This document shows, piece after piece, positions 27,646-36,345 of a stretch of DNA of 64,000 bases. Every line of letters starts with the position of its first letter. The stretch's first letter is position 1. This stretch comes from Kribbella aluminosa (GTDB lineage Bacteria; Actinomycetota; Actinomycetes; Propionibacteriales; Kribbellaceae). The notes below the pieces were generated by a model. That model saw only the letters and a list, made by a program, of their open reading frames with translations. It was not told the DNA's origin and ran no database searches. The stretch is from the NCBI RefSeq assembly GCF_017876295.1, contig NZ_JAGINT010000001.1, positions 806,001 to 870,000 of the forward strand, written 5' to 3'. The position numbers were made by a program, and so were the translations under genes.

Positions 27646-27710
27646 TGAGGTGTTGAAGGACTATGTTCCCTACGTCACACACCTGTCAAGGGCTCAGAGG
27701 GGGTCGATCG

Positions 27711-28775
27711 ATGGTCACGATGAAGGACGTCGCTCAGCGTGCCGGTGTCTCGATCGCGACTGTCTCGTTCCTGCTGAACGACACCAAGCCCGTGACCGCC
27801 GCGACCCGGGCCCGGATCGAGCAGGCGATGCTCGACCTCGGGTACCGCCGCAACATGGTCGCCCGTGCGCTGGCGTCCCGGCGGACGCACATCATCGCGA
27901 TGGCGTACCCGGCACTCGAGCACAAGTTCGGGATGTCGACCGCGGAGTTCTTCACCAGCGCGGCCGAGGCCGCGCGCAAGGAGGACTACCACCTGGTGCT
28001 GTGGCCGGTCGGCAACGACGGCGTCGAGCTCCGGGAGCTGCTCGGGCAAGGTCTGGTGGACGGCGTCGTACTGATGGAGGTGCAGCTCGACGACCCGCGG
28101 ATCGACGTACTGCGGAAGTCCGCGACGCCGTTCGCGCTGATCGGGCGGACGACCGAGCTCGACGGGTTGTCGCACGTGGACATCGACTTCGACACGACGG
28201 TCGAGGACGCGGTCCGGCACCTGTACGAGCTCGGGCATCGGCAACTCGCCTTGATTTCGGGCGATCTGGACGACCCGCGGTTCCACGCGTACGGGCCGTG
28301 GGTGCGGGTCGAGGCGGCGTACCGGCGGGTCGCGGCGGCGTACGACCTGCCGGTCGTGGTGCTGCCGTGCTCGGACACGACCTCGGCGGGGAAGGCCGCG
28401 GTGGCGCGGTTGCTCGCGGACTACCCGGAAACGACGGCAGTGCTGGTGCTGAACGAGTACGCCGCGCTCGGGGTGGTGTCGGGGCTCAAGCGCGCGGGGT
28501 ACGACGTACCGGGGGAGGTGTCGGTGCTGTCGCTGCTGATGGTTCCGGAGACCGCGGCGATGGCGGATCCGGAGCTGACGATGATGCGGACGCCCGGTCC
28601 GGAGCTGGGGCAGCTCGGCACCGAGGCGTTGATCCGGCAGCTCGAGGGCGCCGATCCGCTGCCGCCGCAACTCGTCCCCGCGAAGCTGTCGCCGGGCGCT
28701 ACGGTCGCAGCGCCCAGAGCGCCGCGACCAAAGGCCGGTGCAGGTCGGCGCGGCGCGCGCAAAGCCCGATCGTGA
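27711..28775 (+). CDS. LacI-family transcriptional repressor
   Basis: A 354-residue repressor. The N-terminal HTH reads TMKDVAQRAGVSIATVSFLL with hinge ALASRRTHIIAMAYP. The effector domain has GLVDGVVLMEVQLDDPRIDV and a C-terminal LSLLMVPETAAMADPELTMM. The first ATG (27711) is preferred over the next one three codons on because GAGGGGGT lies six bases before it. Divergent from the CUT1 sugar importer/ThuA operon, which it probably represses. The basic tail (GAGRRGARKARS) overlaps the convergent LysR gene by 77 bp. Confidence 0.93.
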   Translation: MVTMKDVAQRAGVSIATVSFLLNDTKPVTAATRARIEQAMLDLGYRRNMVARALASRRTHIIAMAYPALEHKFGMSTAEFFTSAAEAARKEDYHLVLWPVGNDGVELRELLGQGLVDGVVLMEVQLDDPRIDVLRKSATPFALIGRTTELDGLSHVDIDFDTTVEDAVRHLYELGHRQLALISGDLDDPRFHAYGPWVRVEAAYRRVAAAYDLPVVVLPCSDTTSAGKAAVARLLADYPETTAVLVLNEYAALGVVSGLKRAGYDVPGEVSVLSLLMVPETAAMADPELTMMRTPGPELGQLGTEALIRQLEGADPLPPQLVPAKLSPGATVAAPRAPRPKAGAGRRGARKARS

Positions 28776-29598
28776 GCGGCTCGAGGTCGGCCGGTAGTTC
28801 TTCCAGCTGATCGCGGACGACGGACGAGTCGAGCACCAGCCGCGGTACGACGCCGACGCCGCAACCCAGCGCCACCAGCGCGAGCAGCGCCTCGTGCCCG
28901 TCGGGCTCTGCGGCAATCGTTGGCCTCACCCCCGTTCTCCGAAACCACCGAAACGCCGCTTCCCGAACCAGCCCCCGCGCAGGCACAACGTACGGCCCGT
29001 CACTAGGCAGACCGGGCGGAGTTGCGGGCAGACCGGCGGCCGGCTTGGCGGACGGACCGTCGGGTCGATTGGCGGGTGGGTTGTTGGTGGCGCGGACGAG
29101 GACCAGATCGGTGACGGCCACCGTGCGGGTGACCAGGGTCTGCGGGAGGCGCTTCGGGATGCCGGCCACCGCGGCGTCGACCTCGCCCTCGTCGAGCCGA
29201 GCCAACGCGGCCGCGGCGTCACCCGTACGGATGTCCAGGCGGATCTGCGGGTGCTCGTCACGCAACGGCCGGAGAAGGTCCGGCAGCAGGGTCTGGCAGG
29301 CGGTCACCGTCGCAAAGATCCGCAGCTCACCGGCCAGACCGGTCGGCTCTTCCGAGGCAGCTCTGTAGTCGGCCCACAGCTCCAGGGCCTTCTCCGCGTA
29401 CGCCGTGAACCGCCGCCCCTCCGCCGTCAGCATCACGCCCCGCGGCCCCCGGTCCAGCAACCGCGCTCCGACCCGCACCTCGAGGCGCTGAATCGTCCGC
29501 GTCAACGTCGCCGCACTGACATGACACTCCAGACTCGTCCGCCCGTAGTTCAACGTCCGCCCCAGATGCAAAAACAGCTCCAGCTCCCGCTGCTCCAC
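28699..29598 (-). CDS. LysR-family regulator, IlvY-like
   Basis: A 299-residue LysR protein. The N-terminal HTH lies in LELFLHLGRTLNYGRTSLEC and SAATLTRTIQRLEVRVG. The effector domain contains GELRIFATVTACQTLLPDLL, GDAAAALARLDEGEVDAAVAG and GHEALLALVALGCGVGVVPR, which resemble E. coli IlvY closely. GTG at 29598 with GGAGG upstream gives the exact IlvY length. A Pro/Ala-rich insertion (NPPANRPDGPSAKPAAGLPA) sits in the effector domain. Divergent from a ketol-acid reductoisomerase gene, as ilvY is from ilvC, so activation by acetohydroxy acids is likely (inference). Confidence 0.85.
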   Translation of the reverse strand: MEQRELELFLHLGRTLNYGRTSLECHVSAATLTRTIQRLEVRVGARLLDRGPRGVMLTAEGRRFTAYAEKALELWADYRAASEEPTGLAGELRIFATVTACQTLLPDLLRPLRDEHPQIRLDIRTGDAAAALARLDEGEVDAAVAGIPKRLPQTLVTRTVAVTDLVLVRATNNPPANRPDGPSAKPAAGLPATPPGLPSDGPYVVPARGLVREAAFRWFRRTGVRPTIAAEPDGHEALLALVALGCGVGVVPRLVLDSSVVRDQLEELPADLEPLTIGLCARRADLHRPLVAALWALRP

Positions 29599-29725
29599 CC
29601 CAACCTCCGCTCGTCTTCCCCGTACCGAACAACGGGCAGTGGTACGCCTCCCGCCCGGCGACCCGCCGTCCTCACACCTACCCGGCACGCCGCCCGGCCA
29701 CCACTACCCGTCCGTCGGTACGCAA

Positions 29726-29882
29726 CCCCACGCCGCGCCGACCCACGCCCACGCCGCGCCGGCCCCAGCCCCACGCCGCGCCGGCCCCAGCCCCACGCCG
29801 CGCCGGCCCCAGCCCCGCGCCGGCCCCAGCCCCGCGCCGGCCCCACGCCGCGCCGGCCCTGCGCCGCGCCGGCCCTGCGCAG
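29726..29882. repeat. GC-rich tandem repeat
   Basis: About seven imperfect units with a 22-bp consensus CCCCACGCCGCGCCGGCCCC(AG), some shortened to 17 bp (CCCCGCGCCGGCCCCAG). The open frames across it are artefacts of the repeat (Ala/Gly/Arg/Pro-rich). Copy number probably varies among strains. Confidence 0.85.
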
Positions 29883-29923
29883 GCGCCGCGTGCTGCCGGT
29901 GCCTGGGGATGTGGACACTTCGT

Positions 29924-29943
29924 GGGGTCTGGCGACAGGTAAT
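29924..29943. repeat. 20-bp dispersed repeat, copy A
   Basis: GGGGTCTGGCGACAGGTAAT, differing at two positions from the copy at 60666-60685 and related to two further copies there. See findings. Confidence 0.6.
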
Positions 29944-30059
29944 TGCTTGTTCACGGGCACCGCCGTTTGTCGTTAGAGCCCCAGTGTTGCAGATTGTGGA
30001 GCGGCGCGGTGCGGAGGTTGCGCTTGCTGCAATGGGTGGGGCCGCCGTTGACTGGAGGC

Positions 30060-31529
30060 ATGGAGAGTTCGGTGTTTCGGGTCGAGGCGATGGACGTGCC
30101 GGGTGGGACCGAGGCGATCGTGCGGGGTGGGCGGGATCTGTTTCCGCTGCTGCCGGATGCGTTGTACGGGGTGGAGCGCATCGGGGTGCTCGGCTGGGGA
30201 CCGCAGGGCCGGGCACAGGCGCTGAACCTGCGGGACTCACTCGCCGGGACCGGGATCGGCGTCGCGGTGGGGCTCCGGCCGGGATCGCGGTCCGCGGAGA
30301 ACGCGCGGCAGAACGGGTTCAGCGAGGACGACGGGACGCTGGGCGACTGGCTCGAGGTGGCGGCGAGTGCCGACCTGGTGATCCTGCTGATCGCGGACGC
30401 GGCGCTGGCGGCGCATCACGAGGAGATCTTCGCGGTCCTCAAGCCCGGCGCGACCATTGGCCTGTCCCACGGTTTCCTGCTCGGCCACCTGCGCGAACTC
30501 GGCAGCGCGTTCCCGGACGGCCACCCGGTGATCGCCGTCTGCCCGAAGGGGATGGGAGACTCGGTACGCCGCCTGTACCAGCAGGGCGCCACCGTCAACG
30601 GCGCCGGCATCAACGCGAGTGTCGCCGTCCACGCCGACCCGGACGGCCGCGCGTGGGACCGGGCGCTGGCGTGGTCGATCGCGCTCGGGTCGCCGTACAC
30701 GTTCGCGACCACCCTCGCCGCCGAGTACCACTCGGACATCGTCGGCGAGCGGGCGATCCTGCTCGGCGCGGTGCACGGCCTGGTCGAGGCGCTGTACCGG
30801 TACTTCCGGATCGACGGCGCGGACCCGGTGACGGCGTACGAACGATCGACCGAGGCGATCACCGGCCCGATCGCGCGGACCATCTCGAACGACGGCCTCG
30901 TGGCGGTACGGGCGGCGTCCGGTGACGAGGACCTGTTCGACCGGGCGTACTGCGCGACGTACGGACCGGCGCGGGACCTGGTCGCGGAGATCTACGACGA
31001 GGTTGCCGACGGCACCGAACTGCGCAGCGTCGTCCTCGCCGAGCAGCGGCTCGTGGACCGCCCGATGACCGTGATCGGCGGCAGCCCGATGTGGTCGCAC
31101 AGCGCCGAGGTGCACGCCCGCCGCGGGACACCGGACCATACCGTACGGTCTGCCCGGGACGGCGGCGTCGATGCGGTGACCGCGGGACTGTTCGTCGCGA
31201 CGATGATGGCGCAGGTGGACGAGTTCGCCGCCCGCGGGCACGCCTGGTCGGAGATCGTCAACGAGTCGGTGATCGAGGCGGTCGACTCGCTGCTGCCGTA
31301 CATGCACGCCCGCGATGTCGCGTACATGGTCGACAACTGCTCCCGGACGGCACGACTCGGCACCCGTCGGTGGGGCCCGCGCTTCCAGGCGGCGTACGAA
31401 CAGATCGCCCTGCCCCACCTCGACCAGCCCGCGGATCCGTCCCACATCAAGGGCTTCCTCGCCAACCCGGCCCACGAAGCCCTCGCCGCGGCCGCCGAGC
31501 TCCGACCATCGGTGGACATCTCCGTTTAG
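30060..31529 (+). CDS. ilvC: Ketol-acid reductoisomerase, plant-type class II
   Basis: A 489-residue enzyme converting acetolactate/acetohydroxybutyrate to dihydroxy acids in Ile/Val/Leu synthesis with NADPH and Mg. It has the Rossmann motif IGVLGWGPQGRAQALN (about residues 41-56), phosphate-binding GLRPGSRS, metal ligands in EYHSDIVGERAILLGAVHG, and NESVIEAVDSL, MHARDVAYMVDNCS and the C-terminal LRPSVDISV. These segments match chloroplast KARI much better than the ~340-residue class I form usual in actinobacteria. It is divergent from an IlvY-like gene. The ATG at 30060 sits very close to GGAGG; an in-frame ATG ten codons on is possible. Confidence 0.88.
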   Translation: MESSVFRVEAMDVPGGTEAIVRGGRDLFPLLPDALYGVERIGVLGWGPQGRAQALNLRDSLAGTGIGVAVGLRPGSRSAENARQNGFSEDDGTLGDWLEVAASADLVILLIADAALAAHHEEIFAVLKPGATIGLSHGFLLGHLRELGSAFPDGHPVIAVCPKGMGDSVRRLYQQGATVNGAGINASVAVHADPDGRAWDRALAWSIALGSPYTFATTLAAEYHSDIVGERAILLGAVHGLVEALYRYFRIDGADPVTAYERSTEAITGPIARTISNDGLVAVRAASGDEDLFDRAYCATYGPARDLVAEIYDEVADGTELRSVVLAEQRLVDRPMTVIGGSPMWSHSAEVHARRGTPDHTVRSARDGGVDAVTAGLFVATMMAQVDEFAARGHAWSEIVNESVIEAVDSLLPYMHARDVAYMVDNCSRTARLGTRRWGPRFQAAYEQIALPHLDQPADPSHIKGFLANPAHEALAAAAELRPSVDISV

Positions 31530-31539
31530 CCTATGGGCC

Positions 31540-32709
31540 ATGACGCCCGAGACGACGACTCGCTCCCGGCTGGTTCCGATGCGGCCGCGGGATCCGCACG
31601 AGACCGGCCGGGTCGCGTCGTCGCTGGAGCTGTTCTTCGACCTGGTCTTCGTGATCGCGGTCAGTGTCGCGGGCGCGCAGTTGCACCATGCGCTCTCCGA
31701 GCAGCACATCGGCGGCGGCGTGCTGTCGTACGCGATGGTGTTCTTCGCGATCTGGTGGGCCTGGATGAACTTCACCTGGTTCGCCACCTCGTTCGCCACC
31801 GACGACTGGCTGTACCGGCTGCTCACGATCGTGCAGATGAGCGGCGTCCTGGTGCTCGCCGCGGGGATCGAGAAGATCTTCAGCGACCACGACTTCACCG
31901 TCGGGGTGCTGGGGTACGTCGTGATGCGCGTCGCGATGATCGCGCAGTGGTTGCGGGCCTCCCGGTCGGCCGGCTCGAGCCGCCGCGCCACGCAGTTCTA
32001 TGCGGCTGGCATCGCGATCGTCCAGGTGCTCTGGCTGACCACGCTCGTGCTGCCGCAGACGGTGCTGCTGGTCGTGTTCCCGGTGTTCGCGGCCGCCGAG
32101 CTCGCGGTACCGGTGGTCGCCGAGCGGCGCGGGATCACGCCGTGGCACCCGCACCACATCACCGAGCGGTACAGCCTGTTCACGCTGATCCTGCTCGGCG
32201 AGAGCCTGCTCGCGTCCGCGAACGCGATCATCGAGGCGGTGCACGTCCACGAGTCGCTCGGCCCACTGGTCGCGCTGTCGGTGCTGACGCTGGTGGTCAC
32301 CGCGGCGCTGTGGTGGATCTACTTCTGGCCGCCGCACCACACCGCGATCACGACGCTGTGGCGGTCGCTGCGGTACGGGTACGTGCACTACTTCGTGTTC
32401 GCCGCCGCCGGTGCGTTCTCGGCGGGTATCGAGGTGGAGATCGACAGCATCACCCACCACACCGAGCTGAGCGAGGTGGCCGCGTCCTACACGGTGACGA
32501 TCCCGATCGCGATCTTCGTCCTCGGCATCTGGTGGATCGCGATCCGGGAGAACGCCGACCGGGTGGTCAACCTCGTCGTACCGCTGGGCGCGGTGCTGGT
32601 GCTCCTGGACCCGCTGATCCCGGTCCCGTTCGCGCTGACCGCGGTGTTCATGGCGGCGATCGTCGCGACACTCGTCCTCCGCCCGCCGGTGGAACGCGCG
32701 CCGAGCTGA
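31540..32709 (+). CDS. Low temperature requirement protein A family membrane protein
   Basis: A 389-residue polytopic membrane protein with roughly ten hydrophobic helices. The LtrA hallmarks are ELFFDLVFVIAVSVAGAQL near the N-terminus, AMVFFAIWWAWMNFTWFATS, and the central HPHHITERYSLFTLILLGES. Members are widespread in actinobacteria; their biochemical role is not established. It follows ilvC by 10 bp and may be cotranscribed. It is convergent with murQ, with an 11-bp gap. Confidence 0.88.
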   Translation: MTPETTTRSRLVPMRPRDPHETGRVASSLELFFDLVFVIAVSVAGAQLHHALSEQHIGGGVLSYAMVFFAIWWAWMNFTWFATSFATDDWLYRLLTIVQMSGVLVLAAGIEKIFSDHDFTVGVLGYVVMRVAMIAQWLRASRSAGSSRRATQFYAAGIAIVQVLWLTTLVLPQTVLLVVFPVFAAAELAVPVVAERRGITPWHPHHITERYSLFTLILLGESLLASANAIIEAVHVHESLGPLVALSVLTLVVTAALWWIYFWPPHHTAITTLWRSLRYGYVHYFVFAAAGAFSAGIEVEIDSITHHTELSEVAASYTVTIPIAIFVLGIWWIAIRENADRVVNLVVPLGAVLVLLDPLIPVPFALTAVFMAAIVATLVLRPPVERAPS

Positions 32710-32720
32710 CGGGGCTGGTG

Positions 32721-33614
32721 TCAGGCGGGGTTGCCGAGTTCGGCCAGGGCGGTGGCTACCCGGCCGTGGGCTGCTTCGAGGGCGGCTCGTGCAGCCGGGA
32801 TCGGGGTGCCGGTCAGGAGGTGGACCAGGGCGGGCTTGAGCTCGCCGTCGGCCCCGGCCAGGGCGGTCTCGCAGGCGGCCTCGTCGGCGCCGGTCGCCTC
32901 GGCGAGGATCCGGAGCATCCGTCCGCGGAGCTTCTTGTTGGTCGCGACCAGGTCGACCATCAGGTTCGACCAGGTGCGGCCGAGCTTGATCATCAGCGTG
33001 GTGGAAAACGCGTTCAGAATCATTTTCTGCGCGGTTCCGGCCTTCAGCCGGGTCGAGCCCGCGATCACCTCGGGGCCGGTGTCCGCGGCGACCACGATGT
33101 CGGCCAGCGGGGCCAGCGGGGCGTCCGGGTTCGAGGTCACCAGCACGGTGGTCGCCCCGGCGGCACGGGCCGCCTTCAGTGCACCGGCGACGTACGGCGT
33201 ACTCCCGGAAGCAGCGAGGCCGACGACGAGGTCCTGGCCGGTGACGGCGGTCGCGTCGGAGGCGCCGCCCTCCTCGGAGTCCTCGACGTTCTCGACCGCG
33301 CGGAGCAGCGCCTGCATGCCGCCGGCGTGGTGGGCGACCACCAGCCCGTCGGGGACGTGGAACGTGGGCAGCAGTTCGGCCGCGTCCAGGACCGCGAGGC
33401 GTCCCGACGTACCGGCGCCGAAGTAGTGCACCCGGCCGCCGCCGCGGATCGCTTCGACCGCGGCGTCCACGGCCTTGGTCAGCTCGGGGATCACAGCGCT
33501 GACGGCCCTGGCGACCAGGGCGTCCTCGTTGTTCACCAGTTGCAGGATCTCGGACGTGCCCACCGCGTCGATGGCGAGCGTCCGGGGGTTGCGCTGCTCG
33601 GTCGGTGAGGTCAC
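32721..33614 (-). CDS. murQ: N-acetylmuramic acid 6-phosphate etherase
   Basis: A 297-residue SIS-domain lyase that cleaves the lactyl ether of MurNAc-6-P to GlcNAc-6-P and D-lactate in the cytoplasm. Diagnostic: TEQRNPRTLAID at the N-terminus, GGGRVHYFGAGTSGRLAVLD, the catalytic-region AAELLPTFHVPD, GLAASGSTPYV, TRLKAGTAQKMILN and the C-terminal UBA-like helix bundle. It is the last gene of the peptidoglycan salvage cluster nagZ-namZ-amiE-murR-murQ, the same set of functions as the Bacillus subtilis ybbC-murQ region. Confidence 0.96.
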   Translation of the reverse strand: MTSPTEQRNPRTLAIDAVGTSEILQLVNNEDALVARAVSAVIPELTKAVDAAVEAIRGGGRVHYFGAGTSGRLAVLDAAELLPTFHVPDGLVVAHHAGGMQALLRAVENVEDSEEGGASDATAVTGQDLVVGLAASGSTPYVAGALKAARAAGATTVLVTSNPDAPLAPLADIVVAADTGPEVIAGSTRLKAGTAQKMILNAFSTTLMIKLGRTWSNLMVDLVATNKKLRGRMLRILAEATGADEAACETALAGADGELKPALVHLLTGTPIPAARAALEAAHGRVATALAELGNPA

Positions 33615-33636
33615 GGGATCGATGTTAGTTTTCTAC

Positions 33637-33649
33637 TGAAGGTTTTTCA
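33637..33649. promoter_or_regulatory. Candidate MurR operator between murR and murQ
   Basis: TGAA-N5-TTCA (TGAAGGTTTTTCA) lies in the AT-rich 67-bp gap upstream of murQ. The reverse-strand GGAATTGAA next to it resembles the GGTAATTGAA in front of nagZ at 40298-40307. Weak but suggestive of a shared regulator. Confidence 0.3.
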
Positions 33650-33681
33650 ATTCCGTTCATCGTTGACGGAAACGGTTGACG

Positions 33682-34569
33682 TCACTCGGAACCTTTGAGC
33701 CGGTGCCCGCGGACCGACGTGGCGGTCTCCTCGAGCGCCTTCCGGGCGTCCGGCAGCACCTGCTGCGCGACCCCGATGAACAGGCAGTCGATCACCGTCA
33801 GTTGCGCGATCCGGCTCGACATCGCGCCCGAGCGGTACGTCGTCTCGCGCGCGGCCGTGGTCAGTACCAGGTCGGCCGTCTTCGCCAGCGGGGACCGCGG
33901 GAAGTTGGTCACCGCGACCGTCGTGGCGCCGTGCTTGGCCGCCTCCTCGAGGGCCTCGACGACCTCGACCGTCGTACCGGTGTGCGAGATCCCGATCGCG
34001 ACGTCACCGTCGCCGAGCAGGGCCGCGCTCGGCAGCGCCACGTGGACGTCGTTCCAGGCGAAGGCGACGCGGCGGATCCGGTGCAGCTTCTGCTGCAGGT
34101 CCATCGCCACGAACGCGCTCGCGCCGAAACCGTACAGGTCGACCCGCGGCGCCTTCGCCACCGCGTCCACGACCTTCGCCAGTGCGTCCACGTCGATCTG
34201 CTGCGCGGTCTCCCGGACCGCGCGCTCGTCCGCGAACGACACCTTGCTGACCACGTCCGCCAGCGAGTCGCCGGGCTCGATGTCCCCGCCGACCTCCGGT
34301 CGCATGCTCTCCTGCGCCGACTGGGCCGCCAGCTGCAGGCGGAGCTGCGGATAGCCAGGGACGCCGATCTGCTTGCAGAACCGGATGACCGTGGTCTCCG
34401 ACGTGGATGCCACCTCGGCCAGTTCGGAGATCGTCATCGCCGCCACTCCGCCCGGGTCCGCGAGGACCGCGTTCGCCACCCGCTGCTCGGCCGGCGCCAG
34501 CGCGGGCATCACCGCGCGGACCCGGACCAGCAGCGGCCCCGTGGGTTCTGGAGAGGTTGTTGAATTCAT
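33682..34569 (-). CDS. murR: RpiR/MurR-family transcriptional regulator
   Basis: A 295-residue regulator. The N-terminal RpiR HTH contains LAPAEQRVANAVLADPGGVA and TISELAEVASTSETTVIRFC. The C-terminal SIS domain holds YGFGASAFVAMDLQQKLHRI and GISHTGTTVEVVEALEEAAK, which bind sugar phosphates. By position next to murQ it is the likely sensor of MurNAc-6-P. ATG at 34569 is preferred, but an in-frame ATG at 34596 is possible. It lies 36 bp after the amidase gene. Confidence 0.9.
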   Translation of the reverse strand: MNSTTSPEPTGPLLVRVRAVMPALAPAEQRVANAVLADPGGVAAMTISELAEVASTSETTVIRFCKQIGVPGYPQLRLQLAAQSAQESMRPEVGGDIEPGDSLADVVSKVSFADERAVRETAQQIDVDALAKVVDAVAKAPRVDLYGFGASAFVAMDLQQKLHRIRRVAFAWNDVHVALPSAALLGDGDVAIGISHTGTTVEVVEALEEAAKHGATTVAVTNFPRSPLAKTADLVLTTAARETTYRSGAMSSRIAQLTVIDCLFIGVAQQVLPDARKALEETATSVRGHRLKGSE

Positions 34570-34605
34570 GACAGCCACGGTACGGCGCCCATGCACGAGA
34601 TGGGG

Positions 34606-36345
34606 TCACCGACGCGAAAGTCTCCAACCTGTTGCGGTAAATGATTCAGGCGTTCGTTCACCGTCGAGAAGAAGACCACTCTTGCTCGTGATCTTCACAC
34701 CGTCGACGTACACCCCGCGACCCTGGTACAGCGGGTCGCTCGTGTAGCGCCAGCGGATCGTCTGCGGTCCTGCCGCCAGCTCGGCGGTGACCTGATGCCA
34801 GTGCCGATCGCCGGAACCGCTGATCGAGCCGTCGGTATCGGTCACCGAACCGCGATCCCGTACGGCGAACGGCACCTTGGTCCAGGTCGTGCCGTCCGTG
34901 GACGTCTCCAGATACAGCAGATCCGAGTCCTCCGTGTCCACGAACAGGTCGAACGCGAGCTTCGCACCGCCCGCCGGTACGTCGACCTTGGTGGCGAGCG
35001 TGGACGTCGCGTTGTCCGTCGTACCGGAGAACCAGGCGTCCTTGCCGTGCCGCGGGCCGACGCCGAGCGCCAGTGCGAGCCCCTGGGCGACAGCGCGCCG
35101 GGCCGGGTTGTTGCTGCCCCAGTCGCGGCTCGGGTGCACGCGGTTCGTGAGCAGGATCGCGAACGAGCGGGAGTCGAAGTCGATCACGATCGACGTACCG
35201 GTGTAGCCGGTGTGGCCGGCCGTGCGCGGGCCGGACAGGCCGCCCATGTACCACCGCTGGTTGAGCTCGAAGCCGAGGCCGTGGTCGTTGCCCGGGAACG
35301 CCTGGTTGAAGTTCGTGATCATCGCGGTGACCGAGGATTCCTTCAGGATCCGGGCACCGCGGTAGCTGCCGCCGTTCAGGAAGGTCTGGGCCAGTACTGC
35401 CATGTCGTCCGCAGTACTGAAAACGCCCGCGTGGCCGGCGACACCGCCGAGCGACCAGGCGTTCTCGTCGTGCACCTCGCCCCACACCATCCCGCGCGGC
35501 GGGGAGGACTGGTACTCCGTCGCAGCGATCCTCGGCTTCTTGCGAGGGTCCGGGTTGTAGCCGGTGTCGCGCATCCGCAGCGGTTTGGTGATCCCGTCCG
35601 CCACCAGCTTGTCGAGCGTCTTGCCGGGGACCCGGTGCGCGAGCTCGCCGAGCGCGATCAGGTTCAGGTCGCTGTAGAGGTACTTCGTGCCCGGCGGATC
35701 CTGCAGCTTCGCCGTCAGCGCCATGTGCAAGCGGGACGCCGGATCCGGCTGCGAGCTCCACAGCGGCAGCCAGGACGGAAAGCCGCTCGTGTGCGTGAGT
35801 GCCATCCGGACGGTAACGTTTTCCTTGCCGTTTTCCGCGAATTCCGGGATGTACGTCGCGATCGGCGCGTCGAGGTCGACCTTGCCCTTCTCGACCAGCT
35901 GGAGGATCACGATCGACGTGAACAGCTTCGACACCGACGCCATGTCGAAGATCGTGTCGGTGCGCATCGGGATCTGCTGGTCCGGCGGCAGCTCGGTGCC
36001 GGCGCCGTCGGCGTACTTCAGCGCGAGACCGGTGGCGGTCCTGGTGACGATCTTCCCGTCGTGGCCGAGCAGCGTGACCGCCCCGGCGTACAACGGTTTC
36101 GTCGTAGCGCTGGGCTGTGTCCAGCCGGCGACCTGGGCCAGCGCGGCGTCGATCGGCGCCGGGTCCAGGCCGGCCTTTGCCGGGGTCTCGTCGCGGAGCA
36201 GCGTGCTCTTCGGCGCGTACCCGTCGTACGGGTGGTCGAACCGGCCGGAGTCGTTGCCGCTAGCAACTGCAGGGGTGGCCATCGTGAGTATCACCGCAGA
36301 GATCGTCGTGACCGTGCATATTGTCAGGGAGGCCCACCGCTTCAT
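34606..36345 (-). CDS. Secreted beta-lactamase-fold hydrolase, AmiE-like (MurNAc-L-Ala amidase)
   Basis: A 579-residue exported protein. Signal peptide about residues 1-28 (ending TPAVASG). The serine beta-lactamase/transpeptidase fold has SxxK at 137-140 (MASVSKLF), YSDLN at 224-228 and GHTGYTGTS for the KTG-like strand. The last ~150 residues form a beta-rich domain (FDLFVDTEDSDLLYLETSTD). Family S12-like YbbE/AmiE of B. subtilis removes stem peptides from MurNAc and is encoded with namZ and nagZ, exactly as here. Start overlaps the namZ stop (ATGA). The extra C-terminal domain is not in AmiE and may bind glycans. Confidence 0.82.
   Translation of the reverse strand: MKRWASLTICTVTTISAVILTMATPAVASGNDSGRFDHPYDGYAPKSTLLRDETPAKAGLDPAPIDAALAQVAGWTQPSATTKPLYAGAVTLLGHDGKIVTRTATGLALKYADGAGTELPPDQQIPMRTDTIFDMASVSKLFTSIVILQLVEKGKVDLDAPIATYIPEFAENGKENVTVRMALTHTSGFPSWLPLWSSQPDPASRLHMALTAKLQDPPGTKYLYSDLNLIALGELAHRVPGKTLDKLVADGITKPLRMRDTGYNPDPRKKPRIAATEYQSSPPRGMVWGEVHDENAWSLGGVAGHAGVFSTADDMAVLAQTFLNGGSYRGARILKESSVTAMITNFNQAFPGNDHGLGFELNQRWYMGGLSGPRTAGHTGYTGTSIVIDFDSRSFAILLTNRVHPSRDWGSNNPARRAVAQGLALALGVGPRHGKDAWFSGTTDNATSTLATKVDVPAGGAKLAFDLFVDTEDSDLLYLETSTDGTTWTKVPFAVRDRGSVTDTDGSISGSGDRHWHQVTAELAAGPQTIRWRYTSDPLYQGRGVYVDGVKITSKSGLLLDGERTPESFTATGWRLSRR

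Larger units (their letters stand above)
29599..30059. other. 461-bp non-coding region between ilvY-like and ilvC genes
   Basis: No credible gene. It contains a GC-rich tandem repeat (about 29726-29882), then one copy of a 20-bp dispersed repeat (29924-29943). The last 120 bp before the reductoisomerase start are AT-richer and should hold its promoter. I see no clear -35/-10 pair or LysR box (T-N11-A) that stands out. Confidence 0.6.

Noticed and set aside
29640..29976. Pro/Ala/Arg-rich open frames in the ilvY-ilvC gap
   Set aside because: They are products of the GC-rich tandem repeat; none has a ribosome-binding site or a non-repetitive conserved part.
30237..31991. A 584-codon reverse frame across ilvC and the LtrA gene
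   Set aside because: Spans two recognisable genes on the + strand and shows no family motif.
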